The notes under the pieces: model-generated
The model's input: the letters and a program-made list of their open reading frames with translations, nothing else
Database searches by the model: none
Told to the model about the DNA's origin: nothing
Assembly: GCF_943193195.1 (NCBI RefSeq)
Contig: NZ_CALPDG010000034.1
Span: 1-42,153, forward strand
Origin: Mediterraneibacter agrestimuris
Lineage (GTDB): Bacteria; Bacillota; Clostridia; Lachnospirales; Lachnospiraceae
DNA length: 42,153 nt
Direction of reading: 5' to 3'
Position numbers and translations under genes: made by a program
Shown here: positions 25,035 through 33,672 of the stretch, piece by piece
Numbering within the stretch: the first letter of the stretch is position 1
How the letters are laid out: every line of letters starts with the position of its first letter

Positions 25035-27551
25035 ATGACTGATATTTTATTTGGAAACAACAATGGGCCTGTCCTGAAACTTCTGGCAAAGCGTTCACTA
25101 AAAGCGCAGAAAAATACGATTGCTGTCTTAGCAATCATGCTTGCAACGCTTTTGTTTACCAGTCTGTCCACGATTGCGATTAGTTTGCAGACTGCCATGC
25201 AGGAAAGCAACATGAGGACAATCGGTACTTCCGCTCATGTAGGTATTAAGCGGGTATCGTGGGATGAATACGAACTTCTGTCAGCCGACACAAGAGTGAA
25301 AGACATCGGTTATTCTGTCATTATCGGTAATGCTGTGGGGGATCGTTTTCATAAAACACCTACGGAACTGCGCTATGGTGATGCTGCCTATGCAGATATG
25401 ACATTCAATGTTCCCGATACCGGGCGACTGCCAGAGCAGAAAAATGAGATCGCCACAAGCCGTATTGTTCTGGCGGCAATGGGGCTGACGGACGAAATTG
25501 GCACACAAATGGAACTTACCTTTGTGACCGATACAGACACGTTTACCGATACCTTTACCTTGTGCGGTATTTGGGATGGTGACGCTGTGGCCTACCGTCA
25601 GACAATGCTGCTATCCAAAGAATACACGGAGCAGGTAGCTCCTGTTATTCGAGGGGAAACAGACGGAGCCACACCCCCAGTAGGAACGGGCTATATTGAT
25701 ACGGTTATGATGATGCCTACGGAATGGGATATTGAGAAACAGGCATTGAAAGTGACTTCGCAATATGGTCTGGATGAACGGGTGAGTATCAATGACGCCT
25801 ATGGGGCAGCGACGGTCAGCCCATCTACTATACTGCCCCTTGTGGCTGGGATCTTGGTTATTTTTATTGCAGGCTATCTCCTGATTTACAATGTATTTTA
25901 CATTTCAATCGCACAGGACATTCGGTTTTATGGGATGTTGAAAACACTGGGAACAACCGCAAGGCAGATCAGGAAAATCGTTTATAAAAAAGCAATGAAG
26001 CTGTCCCTCGTGGGGATTCCCTTGGGCTTGCTGTTTGGATGGCCCATCGGTCGTTTGCTGCTTCCCTTTATCGTGAATATGCTGACGGACGATATGCGGG
26101 TAGTTACTACTGTAAACCCGGTCATCTTTTTGATTGCAATCATCTTTTCGCTGATTACTGTTTTCATTAGCTGCAAAAAGCCGGCCGCGCTGGCGGCCAA
26201 AGTTTCCCCAATGGAGGCACTTCACTATGTAGAGCAGGTTCCAGCGAAAAAGAAACAGCGGCGTAGCAGACGGATCAGCACGACTATGATGGCAAAAAAC
26301 AATCTCGGACGAAATAAGAAAAAGGTAATCATCGTCACTTTGTCGTTTGCGTTGAGTATCGTTCTTTTGAACAGCGTTTACACTTATGTGACCTCGTTTG
26401 ACTTTGACAAATTTGTTGCCGATTTCAGTTTGACAGATTTTACTGTCGCTGATACTACGGTTATCAACAGTTATGCCCCGTTTAATACGGCGAATGTAAA
26501 TCGAGATTTCATCAGTCAGGCTGAAAGTCTGAATGGCCTTGAAGATATAGGAAGTGTCTACCTGTGGACTTCCAAACAGTCTCTTTCCGAAAACGACCTT
26601 ACCCGTTTACAGGAACTTGCTGTTTCTTCCGATACCGTTGCAAAAGAGCTGGGCAATTATATGGTGCGGCAGGAACACGGTGTTAATGTGTACGGACTGG
26701 ACGATTTTCCGTCAGAATATATACAGGTTTTGGACGGTGAACTGAACACGGAAAAATGGAAATCAGGAGCAGGTGTATATGTTACACCTATGCAGATGAT
26801 GGGTGACGGTTCCCTCTATCTATATCAGCCGGGAGATCAGATCAATGTTCCACAATTTGACGGAACAAGCAAGGCTTATGAAGTGCTTGCTGTGGTGAAT
26901 ATTCCAAAGGCACTGGAAACTCCTTTGAAAGTGGATATGGGATTGGATTACATTTTCCCAACAAGTGAATTGCTGGGGAATATGGTAGCTGCCGATCAAC
27001 CAGCCATGAAAACGATATTCAATGTGGATGATGAAAACCTGCTTGCCGCTGAAAACTGGCTGAAAAACTATACCGCAAACACCGACACTGCACTGGACTA
27101 TCTTTCTAAAGTTGTTCTGCGACAGTCTTTTGACGGCATGATAAATATGTACCGTCTTGTGGGCGGTGTACTTTGTGCAATACTGGCACTTATCGGCATA
27201 CTGAACTTCATTAACTCCATGACGACTTCCATCCTGTCCCGGCATAAAGAAATTGCCATGCTGCAATCAGTAGGCATGACAGGCCAGCAGGTCAAACAAA
27301 TGTTGATCTATGAGGGAATTGGCTATTCCGCTTTGGGGCTTTTTTGTTCGCTGATCCTCTCCATTGCCGGGAGCTTGACTGTGGTTCGGATAATGGGGGC
27401 AGAATTAAGCTATTTCACATGGCATTTTACCCTGCTCCCCGTTATCCTTTGCATTATCCCACTGATTCTCATTACAGCTTTTGTGCCGATTGTTTGCTAC
27501 AACAAAATGGCACAGAAAACGGTGGTGGAACGGTTACGCATCGCTGAATAA
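25035..27551 (+). CDS. FtsX/MacB-type ABC permease
   Basis: 838-aa permease with two FtsX halves. TM1 near residues 22-45, then an extracellular domain of about 190 residues, then three TMs (ILPLVAGILVIFIAGYLLIY; LSLVGIPLGLLFGWPIGRLL; VIFLIAIIFSLITVFISC). The second half repeats the plan (VIIVTLSFALSIVLLNSVY, an outside domain, then MINMYRLVGGVLCAILALIG, GYSALGLFCSLILSIAGSLT and FTLLPVILCIIPLILITAFV). Eight TMs and two large outside domains distinguish it from BceB, which has ten TMs. AAAGGGGGCGAAAAT precedes the ATG at 25035. It probably forms a peptide-antibiotic resistance or sensing complex with the ATPase upstream. Confidence 0.88.
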   Translation: MTDILFGNNNGPVLKLLAKRSLKAQKNTIAVLAIMLATLLFTSLSTIAISLQTAMQESNMRTIGTSAHVGIKRVSWDEYELLSADTRVKDIGYSVIIGNAVGDRFHKTPTELRYGDAAYADMTFNVPDTGRLPEQKNEIATSRIVLAAMGLTDEIGTQMELTFVTDTDTFTDTFTLCGIWDGDAVAYRQTMLLSKEYTEQVAPVIRGETDGATPPVGTGYIDTVMMMPTEWDIEKQALKVTSQYGLDERVSINDAYGAATVSPSTILPLVAGILVIFIAGYLLIYNVFYISIAQDIRFYGMLKTLGTTARQIRKIVYKKAMKLSLVGIPLGLLFGWPIGRLLLPFIVNMLTDDMRVVTTVNPVIFLIAIIFSLITVFISCKKPAALAAKVSPMEALHYVEQVPAKKKQRRSRRISTTMMAKNNLGRNKKKVIIVTLSFALSIVLLNSVYTYVTSFDFDKFVADFSLTDFTVADTTVINSYAPFNTANVNRDFISQAESLNGLEDIGSVYLWTSKQSLSENDLTRLQELAVSSDTVAKELGNYMVRQEHGVNVYGLDDFPSEYIQVLDGELNTEKWKSGAGVYVTPMQMMGDGSLYLYQPGDQINVPQFDGTSKAYEVLAVVNIPKALETPLKVDMGLDYIFPTSELLGNMVAADQPAMKTIFNVDDENLLAAENWLKNYTANTDTALDYLSKVVLRQSFDGMINMYRLVGGVLCAILALIGILNFINSMTTSILSRHKEIAMLQSVGMTGQQVKQMLIYEGIGYSALGLFCSLILSIAGSLTVVRIMGAELSYFTWHFTLLPVILCIIPLILITAFVPIVCYNKMAQKTVVERLRIAE

Positions 27552-27565
27552 GATATACAGACACA

Positions 27566-27594
27566 AACGGCTATCCGAAAGGGTGGCCGTTTTC
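27566..27594 (+). terminator. Terminator after the FtsX-type operon
   Basis: AACGGCTATCC-GAAA-GGGTGGCCGTT forms an 11-bp stem with G-U pairs and a GAAA loop, followed by TTC. The short U-tract makes it moderate. It separates the two ABC operons. Confidence 0.65.
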
Positions 27595-27673
27595 AAATGT
27601 CACAGAATTGTGAGGTTTCAGCCAGTAAAAAGTGTCCTGTGGTGACATTTCTGTGAGGTTTCTCCTTTATGAT
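27595..27673 (+). promoter_or_regulatory. Operator/promoter C before the BcrA-type ABC operon
   Basis: AAATGTCACAGAATTGTGAG (27595) and GGTGACATTTCTGTGAGG (27641) repeat the words of site B almost base for base, with 20 bases between the two elements, then TATGAT (27668-27673) as a -10. It makes the second transporter part of the same regulon. Confidence 0.72.
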
Positions 27674-27732
27674 GATTTTGTTAGAAAAAAGTACTCCGCA
27701 AACAACGGGTACTATAAAGAGGAGGTAATATT

Positions 27733-28647
27733 TTGGACTATGTTCTCAAAGCAGAAGCTTTGACAAAGATTTATGGCCACCATAAGGCATTAGACAATTT
27801 TTCCATGCATATCCCCAAAGGTGCTATCTATGGGCTGGTAGGAAAAAACGGTGCTGGCAAAACGACTCTGCTTCGACTGATCTGCGGCCTGCAAGAAGCC
27901 ACTTCCGGAGACTACACTTTATACGGTGTCAGCAGCCGGAAACATGAAATCCTCAATGCTAGAAAAGAAATGGGTGCGGTCATTGAAACACCAGCAATCT
28001 ATCTTGATATGTCGGCAACCGGCAATCTAAAGGAGCAGTACCGTATTTTGGGAATACGCTCTTTTGACACCATCCCGGAGCTTTTGAAGATGGTCGGCTT
28101 AGGAAATACCGGCAGGAAAAAAGCAAAGAATTTCAGTCTTGGAATGAGGCAGCGGTTGGGAATTGCGATTGCACTTGTAGGTAATCCCCGGTTTTTGGTG
28201 CTGGATGAACCGATCAACGGACTTGACCCGCAGGGCATTATTGAAATGCGGCAACTTCTTCTAAACCTTAATCAGCAATATGGTATGACAATTTTGGTAT
28301 CCAGCCATATCCTTGATGAATTATCACGGCTTGCTACTCATTACGGTTTCATCGACAACGGGAAAATGATAAAGGAAATCAGTGCAAGCGATTTAGAAAA
28401 TTCGTTCCGCAAATCTGTCCGCATTGAAGTGACAGACGGAAAAGCTCTGGCTGCCGTTCTGGAACAGACAGGCCAGCCCTACAAAATTCTTGCTCCCAAT
28501 GTGATAGAGGTCTATAACAGAGTGAATATCTCTCATTTGACCGCTGATCTTGAAAAGTACCAATGCGATGTACTTTCCATACAGGAGCGGGAAGAAAACC
28601 TGGAAAACTACTATGTTAATTTAATCGGAGGTATTAGCCATGAATAG
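27733..28647 (+). CDS. ABC transporter ATPase (bacitracin/lantibiotic BcrA type)
   Basis: 304-aa ATPase with Walker A VGKNGAGKTTLL, signature NFSLGMRQRLGIAIAL, Walker B FLVLDEPINGLDP and H-loop LVSSHILDEL, plus a C-terminal extension of about 90 residues typical of BcrA/lantibiotic-immunity ATPases. The start is TTG at 27733 with GGAGGT 7 bases upstream. Its stop overlaps the permease start by 8 bases. It likely energises export of, or protection from, a peptide antibiotic. Confidence 0.9.
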   Translation: MDYVLKAEALTKIYGHHKALDNFSMHIPKGAIYGLVGKNGAGKTTLLRLICGLQEATSGDYTLYGVSSRKHEILNARKEMGAVIETPAIYLDMSATGNLKEQYRILGIRSFDTIPELLKMVGLGNTGRKKAKNFSLGMRQRLGIAIALVGNPRFLVLDEPINGLDPQGIIEMRQLLLNLNQQYGMTILVSSHILDELSRLATHYGFIDNGKMIKEISASDLENSFRKSVRIEVTDGKALAAVLEQTGQPYKILAPNVIEVYNRVNISHLTADLEKYQCDVLSIQEREENLENYYVNLIGGISHE

Positions 28648-29494
28648 ATTGTTTGCATCGACATTTTTTCGTATGCTGAAAAAAATCGTGTTTTGGATTC
28701 TGTTGATTTGTATGTTTGCCTACGGTGTATATAGCGCATCAAATGTCGCTTCGGAAGCCAGTGCGGGTTTTGCGATTGATGGCTGCGTGTTTGAGTTTGC
28801 TCCGTTCATGGGTCTTGTAGCAGCAGTTTTTATAAGCCTGTTTGTCGGTTCTGAATACAGCGATGGAACGATTCGGAATAAGTTGGTGGTCGGACATTCC
28901 CGGATGCAGATTTACTTGGCAAACCTTATTGTGTGTTCGATAGCCTGTGTATTGATTTCTCTGGCCTATGCTGCCGGTATTATCATGGTAGGCAGCTCCA
29001 AAGGTGGTGAACTGCTGACAGAAACGAGTATAGTTTCCATGTGCCTGATATGCAGTGTTTTGGTTTCCATAGCCTTTGCAAGCATTATGACAATGTTGGC
29101 TATGCTGAACACCAACAAGGCGGGAAATGTGGTTGTGAGCATGATACTGGCCTTGGTATTACTTGTGTCCAGCTCTTATATCTATCAAAGACTTGGTGAG
29201 CCGGAAATGTACGACAACTATGTAAGCGTCAATGAGGTAGGTGTTCCTACACAGGTTGAACAGCTCCCCAACCCTTTGTATATTGACGGGACATCGAGGA
29301 CCGTTCTTGAAGTAGTCAACGATCTGTTTCCCTCCGGACAGGCCATGCAGCTTGCGGATGCGTTTGATTCAGAAGGAATAACGAACAAGGGCATTGAAAA
29401 TGATCCTTATCAGTGGATCGGCTATTCGCTGCTGGTGATACTCTTAACATCTGGAATGGGGATTGCCCTGTTTCGAAAAAAGGAAATCCGATGA
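28640..29494 (+). CDS. ABC-2 type permease partner of the BcrA-like ATPase
   Basis: 284-aa membrane protein with about six helices (IVFWILLICMFAYGVYSA; FAPFMGLVAAVFISLFVG; LIVCSIACVLISLAYAAGII; SMCLICSVLVSIAFASIMTM; VVSMILALVLLVSSSYIYQR; WIGYSLLVILLTSGMGIALF). The motif SEYSDGTIRNKLVVGHSR after the second helix is typical of ABC-2 permeases. A hydrophilic outside loop of about 70 residues precedes the last helix. The gene overlaps its ATPase, as is usual for this pair. Confidence 0.85.
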   Translation: MNRLFASTFFRMLKKIVFWILLICMFAYGVYSASNVASEASAGFAIDGCVFEFAPFMGLVAAVFISLFVGSEYSDGTIRNKLVVGHSRMQIYLANLIVCSIACVLISLAYAAGIIMVGSSKGGELLTETSIVSMCLICSVLVSIAFASIMTMLAMLNTNKAGNVVVSMILALVLLVSSSYIYQRLGEPEMYDNYVSVNEVGVPTQVEQLPNPLYIDGTSRTVLEVVNDLFPSGQAMQLADAFDSEGITNKGIENDPYQWIGYSLLVILLTSGMGIALFRKKEIR

Positions 29495-29611
29495 GATAAA
29501 TTGGATATAACAAATTAGAGAATATCATCGATTTGTGACAGTTCAGCTTTTTATTTTAGAGGATTTAGGATTGAGAAGATAAAAAGATTTAAATGAAGGA
29601 GAATTTAATAT

Positions 29612-30193
29612 ATGAAGAAGTATTTTTTAGTTTTATTGTCTAGCAGCATTTTATCAACGGTATTGAATGGGTGCAGCGGTATATTACCGAATGAAAATTC
29701 ACAAGAAGAAAACTTATCCACAAGTGAATGGGAAACATCAGAAAGCAAATTGTCAAAAACGGAAGAAACATCTAGTATCGAAGAAAAGCCTACTGATAAT
29801 GGGAAAGTTGATAATTCATGTTCTTATTATGGAACATGGGAAATAAGAGATTACCAGAGTACAGGAATTTCGGCTCTTTCCTCGGATGATATGGAATCAT
29901 TTCAAGGAATAACAATCACTTATTAGTCGGATTCTATCCTTTTAGATGACGAAAATGTAACGGTTGATTATTTTACTGATGAGACGGATAATTTTGTTTA
30001 TGACTATGATAGCCTGACAGACGCCTATAATGTAAATCTGGGAGAATGGTGGGATAATATCAGTGAGGTTACATATATAACAATTGATTCAAATAAAAGT
30101 TTTTTTGGTGATCAATTTTTTGTGGTAGATTCAGATACAATTTGGATTTATTATGAAGGTGCTTTCTTTCTTGCAAAAAAGGTAAATTTCTAA
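29612..30193 (+). pseudogene. Lipoprotein gene with an in-frame amber stop
   Basis: MKKYFLVLLSSSILSTVLNG then CSG is a lipoprotein signal peptide with a lipobox-like LNGC. A Ser/Glu/Thr-rich linker follows. The frame meets TAG at 29924-29926 but stays open after it: SDSILLDDENVTVDYFTDET, EVTYITIDSNKSFFGDQF and a stop at 30191. The whole would be about 193 residues; the post-stop part has the YGTW...D.....I..D..I.IYY pattern of small Clostridia lipoproteins. As it stands, only a 104-aa product without most of its folded domain is made. GAAGGAGAATTT precedes the start. Confidence 0.72.
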
Positions 30194-30227
30194 ATAGTGG
30201 AACATTTTGTTAAGATGAATGTATAGA

Positions 30228-30275
30228 AAGCAGTCACAACAGGGGAAGTTGTACTTTTCCTGTGCTGCTTTTTAT
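30228..30275 (+). terminator. Terminator after the lipoprotein gene
   Basis: AGCAG and CAGGGGAAG pair with CTTTTCCTG and CTGCT around a short loop, followed by TTTTTATC. It closes the cargo region. Confidence 0.65.
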
Positions 30276-30355
30276 CAGTATTTTCCTTTATTTGAGAAAA
30301 ATTATAAGACATATTAGGCGGAAATATTGAGGACGTATTAGACGGGTGATTAGAA

Positions 30356-30790
30356 ATGAGTAAAATAGTGGTACTATCTTTTTCAGAAGATGAAGAAAAA
30401 TTCTATCAGCGAATATTACATATTCTAAGTGAAAGCTCTCACTTAGAAGGTTGTAACGAGTTTTGTGTGGATGAGTATATTAGTATCGGAGAATTGAAGC
30501 TTAACTTAGCAGAGAAGAATGTAGTTATACATGATGCGGAGGTTATGCTTACCAAGAGAGAGTTTGACATATTGTATTTGCTGGCACAAAGTCCCGGCAG
30601 GATATTCAGCAAAGAGCAGATTTATGATATTGTCTGGCAGGAACCGTATTCCGGCGATTACAATATTGTTATGAGCCATATCCGCCACATAAGGGAGAAG
30701 ATAGAGGATAATCCGGGCAAGCCGCTTTACATACAGACCGTATGGGGCATTGGCTATCGGTTCAACAAAAATTTGAGCAGCAGTCTGTGA
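30356..30790 (+). CDS. Winged-helix (OmpR-type) regulator lacking a receiver
   Basis: 144-aa protein. Residues about 45-140 form an OmpR-type DNA-binding domain (LTKREFDILYLLAQSPGRIF, SKEQIYDIVW, IQTVWGIGYRFN). The first 40 residues (MSKIVVLSFSEDEEKFYQRI) are too short for a receiver and lack a phospho-Asp. Such one-domain regulators occur near the regulatory end of Tn1549-like ICEs. No clear ribosome site (GACGGGTGATTAGAA). It could act without phosphorylation. Confidence 0.78.
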   Translation: MSKIVVLSFSEDEEKFYQRILHILSESSHLEGCNEFCVDEYISIGELKLNLAEKNVVIHDAEVMLTKREFDILYLLAQSPGRIFSKEQIYDIVWQEPYSGDYNIVMSHIRHIREKIEDNPGKPLYIQTVWGIGYRFNKNLSSSL

Positions 30791-30809
30791 TGTGAAAACA
30801 GATTGCTGC

Positions 30810-31010
30810 TCATTTTTTGTCCTGTACACCTAACAGGTATTCACAGGACACATGGAAGAACTCTGCCAGAGCCACCACTTCATAGTCCGGGACGAACCTT
30901 GTCCCCTTTTCAATCCGTAAAACGGTCAGGTCGCTAAATTCATATCCGGCAAGCTGGAGCTGCTCTGCAAGGGCTTTCTGCGATAGCTTTCTTTCAGTCC
31001 GCAGTTCCAT
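30810..31010 (-). CDS. XRE-family HTH regulator, start uncertain
   Basis: 66 codons from the ATG at 31010: MELRTERKLSQKALAEQLQL then IEKGTRFVPDYEVVALAEFF. This is a Cro/C1-type HTH. The frame stays open upstream to about 31061 and includes NLIGQKVMELR, the usual first helix of the domain, but with no ATG there. The real start may be a rare codon, or the 5' end may be lost by a small change. It faces away from the DUF6809 gene, and the repeats between them (31083-31152) are candidate operators. Confidence 0.7.
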   Translation of the reverse strand: MELRTERKLSQKALAEQLQLAGYEFSDLTVLRIEKGTRFVPDYEVVALAEFFHVSCEYLLGVQDKK

Positions 31011-31082
31011 AACCTTTTGACCGATCAGGTTTTTAGAGTTGTTTTCCTTATTCCAATAGATTTTAATATCCTATCACCAACT

Positions 31083-31152
31083 TTCTAAAGATGAAGTCCT
31101 ATATCATTGATTTTACGAAATATTGTTGATAATATACTTCTAAAGATGAAGT
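31083..31152. repeat. 15-bp direct repeat between divergent genes (operator candidate)
   Basis: TTCTAAAGATGAAGT occurs at 31083-31097 and again at 31138-31152. The second copy is framed as ACTTC-N7-GAAGT, a dyad. The distance of 55 bases and position between the XRE gene and the DUF6809 gene suggest binding sites of the XRE regulator. Confidence 0.6.
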
Positions 31153-31247
31153 GACAGGAAATTATCTTGCGATTGGGAAATTGGAGATTGACAATATGGA
31201 CTGTAAAATACAATATTATTTTTTAGCAGAGAAAGGTGGAAACAAAC

Positions 31248-31583
31248 ATGAATGAAGTTTTTGAAACATTGGCAGATGTCTTTGAGGAACTGCGCAGCGA
31301 ATCAGAGGATAGGGAATATTCCGTCCAGACAGAGGAAGCAAGAGCAGCAAGCCGGGAACTAAAAAAGAAGCAGAAGGCATTTGAAGCATATCTTTCCAAA
31401 CTCCCAAAGGAGGACAGGGAGTTCCTAGAGGACTACATGGATACGGTGGATCATGCCCATTACAAGGAGGAACAGCGGGCGTATTATCAGGGGTTTGTGG
31501 ACAGCATACAGGTTCTTGATGGATTGGGCATTATAAAAAAGCGTATGCGTATAAAGGAGCTTCTTAAAATATTCAGCAGATAG
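31248..31583 (+). CDS. DUF6809-like small ICE protein
   Basis: 111-aa acidic helical protein (MNEVFETLADVFEELRSESE, AFEAYLSKLPKEDREFLEDY, YYQGFVDSIQVLDGL). The pattern of charged helices ending in an YxxGF....QVL...G motif fits DUF6809, a small protein common on Tn1549-like ICEs. GAAAGGTGG lies upstream of the ATG at 31248, which is preferred over the GTG at 31236. Function is unknown. A strong terminator follows. Confidence 0.65.
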   Translation: MNEVFETLADVFEELRSESEDREYSVQTEEARAASRELKKKQKAFEAYLSKLPKEDREFLEDYMDTVDHAHYKEEQRAYYQGFVDSIQVLDGLGIIKKRMRIKELLKIFSR

Positions 31584-31589
31584 ACAAAG

Positions 31590-31627
31590 AGGTGGCTGGC
31601 AGGACAGAAGGCGAGCCACCTTTTTTG
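31590..31627 (+). terminator. Terminator after the DUF6809 gene
   Basis: AGGTGGCT and AGCCACCT pair perfectly over 8 bp around a 16-base loop, followed by TTTTTT. Confidence 0.8.
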
Positions 31628-31683
31628 CATGGTTCAGAATTATCCAAAAATATTCATGAGAAAATTCAGATATTGGGGATATT

Positions 31684-32031
31684 CTATTCTTTGGGAGATT
31701 TGTATGTCCGAAGATAGGCTTCCACAATAGCTAGGATTGTTGTAATCTGTTCCTCTGTACACTGTGACAGATAAACCAACAGCCGCTGGTAGTCGAGGTT
31801 GTCTGCCGGGGCGGTTGGATAAAAAAACGGATCGGCGGAAATATGTAAGGCTCGTATGAGCTGTCCCAGCTTTTCAAGGCTTGGCACATTTCCATGATTC
31901 TCGATTTCCTTGATATAGCGTGAGGAAACGCCGGATTTTTCAGCCAGTTCCTCATAGGTCAGTTTCTGATCGGTTCTAGCCTTCTTCAGACGGAATCCCA
32001 TTTCCTTGTCAATTTTCTTTTTCCTTGCCAT
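31684..32031 (-). CDS. XRE-family transcriptional regulator of the ICE
   Basis: 115-aa protein. The HTH occupies about residues 10-65 (FRLKKARTDQKLTYEELAEK then SGVSSRYIKEIENHG), followed by a helical C-terminal part (YQRLLVYLSQCTEEQITTIL). It matches the small repressor placed upstream of and facing away from the Orf7-like sigma factor in Tn916/Tn1549 elements, where it controls transfer or excision genes. The ATG follows GGAGGTGCATAT. The divergent intergenic stretch 32032-32391 has several TGCAC words that could be operators. Confidence 0.82.
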   Translation of the reverse strand: MARKKKIDKEMGFRLKKARTDQKLTYEELAEKSGVSSRYIKEIENHGNVPSLEKLGQLIRALHISADPFFYPTAPADNLDYQRLLVYLSQCTEEQITTILAIVEAYLRTYKSPKE

Positions 32032-32391
32032 ATATGCACCTCCATGTATAGTGTATATTGCACATTTTACTTTGAAAATGCACTAATATATCACTTTATC
32101 AGAGGGGTATAATGCACATAGAAGAATAAAAAGACTTTGGATATTGCATATAAAAAAACGCAGTATCCAGAGGTTTTTTGCGTGAATTTTTATCCTTTGG
32201 GTACGTTTAGGGGAATTTATGTGTTCTGAACGGTCTGAGGGATATTTTTTTGACTTAGTGAACCTGTCCGGCTATTGGCGTGGGAAGGTTCTTTTATAAG
32301 GTGTTTTACTGGCAGTAAAGCAGAATATACCCTGACAAGTGAACTATACACACTCGTTGCGTGTGGAGAAAACAGAATAGAAGATATGAAT

Positions 32392-32430
32392 AACGTCCAA
32401 CAGGCATTTTGCCTGTCCGGGCGTTTTTTA
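32392..32430 (+). terminator. Terminator/attenuator ahead of the sigma-factor gene
   Basis: AACGTCC...CAGGCA-TTT-TGCCTG...GGGCGTT folds into a two-part stem followed by TTTTTTA. In Tn916-type elements a leader terminator before the regulatory genes is relieved under inducing conditions; the same role is likely here. Bases 32032-32391 hold no convincing gene. Confidence 0.65.
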
Positions 32431-32560
32431 TATACAAAAATTTTTTCTAAAATTTTTTACTCCCACCCGAACATCAGCCTACCGCCATTTGGCAGATACA
32501 ACGGAAAGGGAAAAGGCGAATGCCTTTGTCATGTCACAACGGGGGAGGAGGTGAACTCGT

Positions 32561-33001
32561 ATGAAGAAACCTTCTTGCCATGATGAAATGACAATCAGGC
32601 ATCGCTTTGACCGCCTGTGCCAGATGTCGCTCAAGGGCGAAGCAATCAATTATTATCGGCACATGGATTACCGCAGGGAGCATGAAGCCATGTTTTCTGA
32701 ACTGTCTGAAAAGGAGCTGAACCAGTTGTTTGTTATGGACGAGTACGGAGTGGAGAACAGTCATTTTACAGTACATGGATATGACATTGAAGTAAAAGAC
32801 ACCCTGATTGCGGAAGCGTTGCAGGAACTCTCGGAACGAAAGCGGAATGTGATACTGCTTTCGTATTTTCTGGAAATGAGTGATGCGGATATAGCAAGGG
32901 AGATGAATCTTGTCCGCAGCACAGTCCATGAACATCGGACACGCTCACTGGAGATTTTAAGGAAGATTATGGAGGGAAAAGCAGATGATGAAAAAATGTA
33001 A
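32561..33001 (+). CDS. Tn916 Orf7-like sigma-70 family factor
   Basis: 146-aa protein. The C-terminus is a clear sigma region 4 (ALQELSERKRNVILLSYFLE then MSDADIAREMNLVRSTVHEH), and the N-terminus is short and unlike region 2. This is the Orf7-type factor of Tn916/Tn1549 elements, needed for excision and transfer gene expression. A strong GGAGGAGGTG precedes the ATG, and its end overlaps the Orf8-like gene. Confidence 0.88.
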   Translation: MKKPSCHDEMTIRHRFDRLCQMSLKGEAINYYRHMDYRREHEAMFSELSEKELNQLFVMDEYGVENSHFTVHGYDIEVKDTLIAEALQELSERKRNVILLSYFLEMSDADIAREMNLVRSTVHEHRTRSLEILRKIMEGKADDEKM

Positions 33002-33233
33002 GAGCAGAGAAGAAAAGAATTTGTTGCCTTTCCATATCATAAAGGCAGCATCAGAAGGCGATGTATTGGCAATCAACAAAGTCCTGAAGCATTATGAGGG
33101 ATACATAATTACCCTGTCCACCCGGAAGATGTATGACGAGAGTGGTCGGCTTCATTTTTGTGTTGATGAAACGCTGCGCCGGAGGCTTGAAACCAAGCTG
33201 ATTACAAAGATACTGGCTTTTGAAGCGGTATAG
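32985..33233 (+). CDS. Tn916 Orf8-like helix-turn-helix protein
   Basis: 82-aa protein (MMKKCKSREEKNLLPFHIIK then AASEGDVLAINKVLKHYEGY). It fits the small HTH_16-type partner of the Orf7 sigma factor in Tn916-family elements; the LPFxxIxxAxxGDxxAxxxVLxxYxxYI motif is characteristic. It overlaps the sigma gene by 17 bases, so the two are translated together. Confidence 0.85.
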   Translation: MMKKCKSREEKNLLPFHIIKAASEGDVLAINKVLKHYEGYIITLSTRKMYDESGRLHFCVDETLRRRLETKLITKILAFEAV

Positions 33234-33299
33234 GGGCGGTTAGCAGCCCTTTTCCATAGCTGACAGAGTTTACAGCGTTGTACCTTGATAATTGAATAC

Positions 33300-33642
33300 T
33301 GTATTGCATACAGGACGTGAGGATATGCAGAGCCACTAAGCAGATACGCCATGACATACCTGCCCTGTCTGAAACAGGGTGAAATGCGAGGAAATGTTGG
33401 AAAAGTGCATTGAAGCAAAGGTAAGGAGCGAGTGAGATCGGGCAAAATATGTAGCAGTTACATGGGGCGATGAAGCATATCTGTGATAATGATACTTCCG
33501 GGTTGTGGGGAACTGCAGCCCGGTCAATAAAATGACGGTGCAAGACCGATGTGGGCGGCGTAATGAGCCGCCACCTGTATTGCAGTTTTTATCTGCTAAT
33601 AAATGGGGAGAAGTGTATTCTGCCTGTTTATTAGCAGATAAA
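33300..33642 (+). ncRNA. Structured leader before Xis (candidate cis-regulatory RNA)
   Basis: The 440-base gap 33234-33672 has no gene but holds a dense set of stems: CCTGCCCTGT region, CCGGGTTG/CAGCCCGG (33497-33523), GGCGGC-GTAATGA-GCCGCC (about 33555-33573) and a perfect 16-bp pair TTTATCTGCTAATAAA (33588-33603) / TTTATTAGCAGATAAA (33627-33642), 12 bases before the AGGAGG of xis. Such density suggests an RNA element or protein-bound DNA controlling excision. Exact boundaries are guesses. Confidence 0.5.
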
Positions 33643-33672
33643 GCTGTGCAAAGAATTAGGAGGATATTTTTA

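Noticed and set aside
32275-32583. 102-codon reading frame ahead of the sigma factor
   Set aside because: It has no ribosome site, runs through a terminator hairpin and overlaps the start of the sigma gene. No protein-like features.
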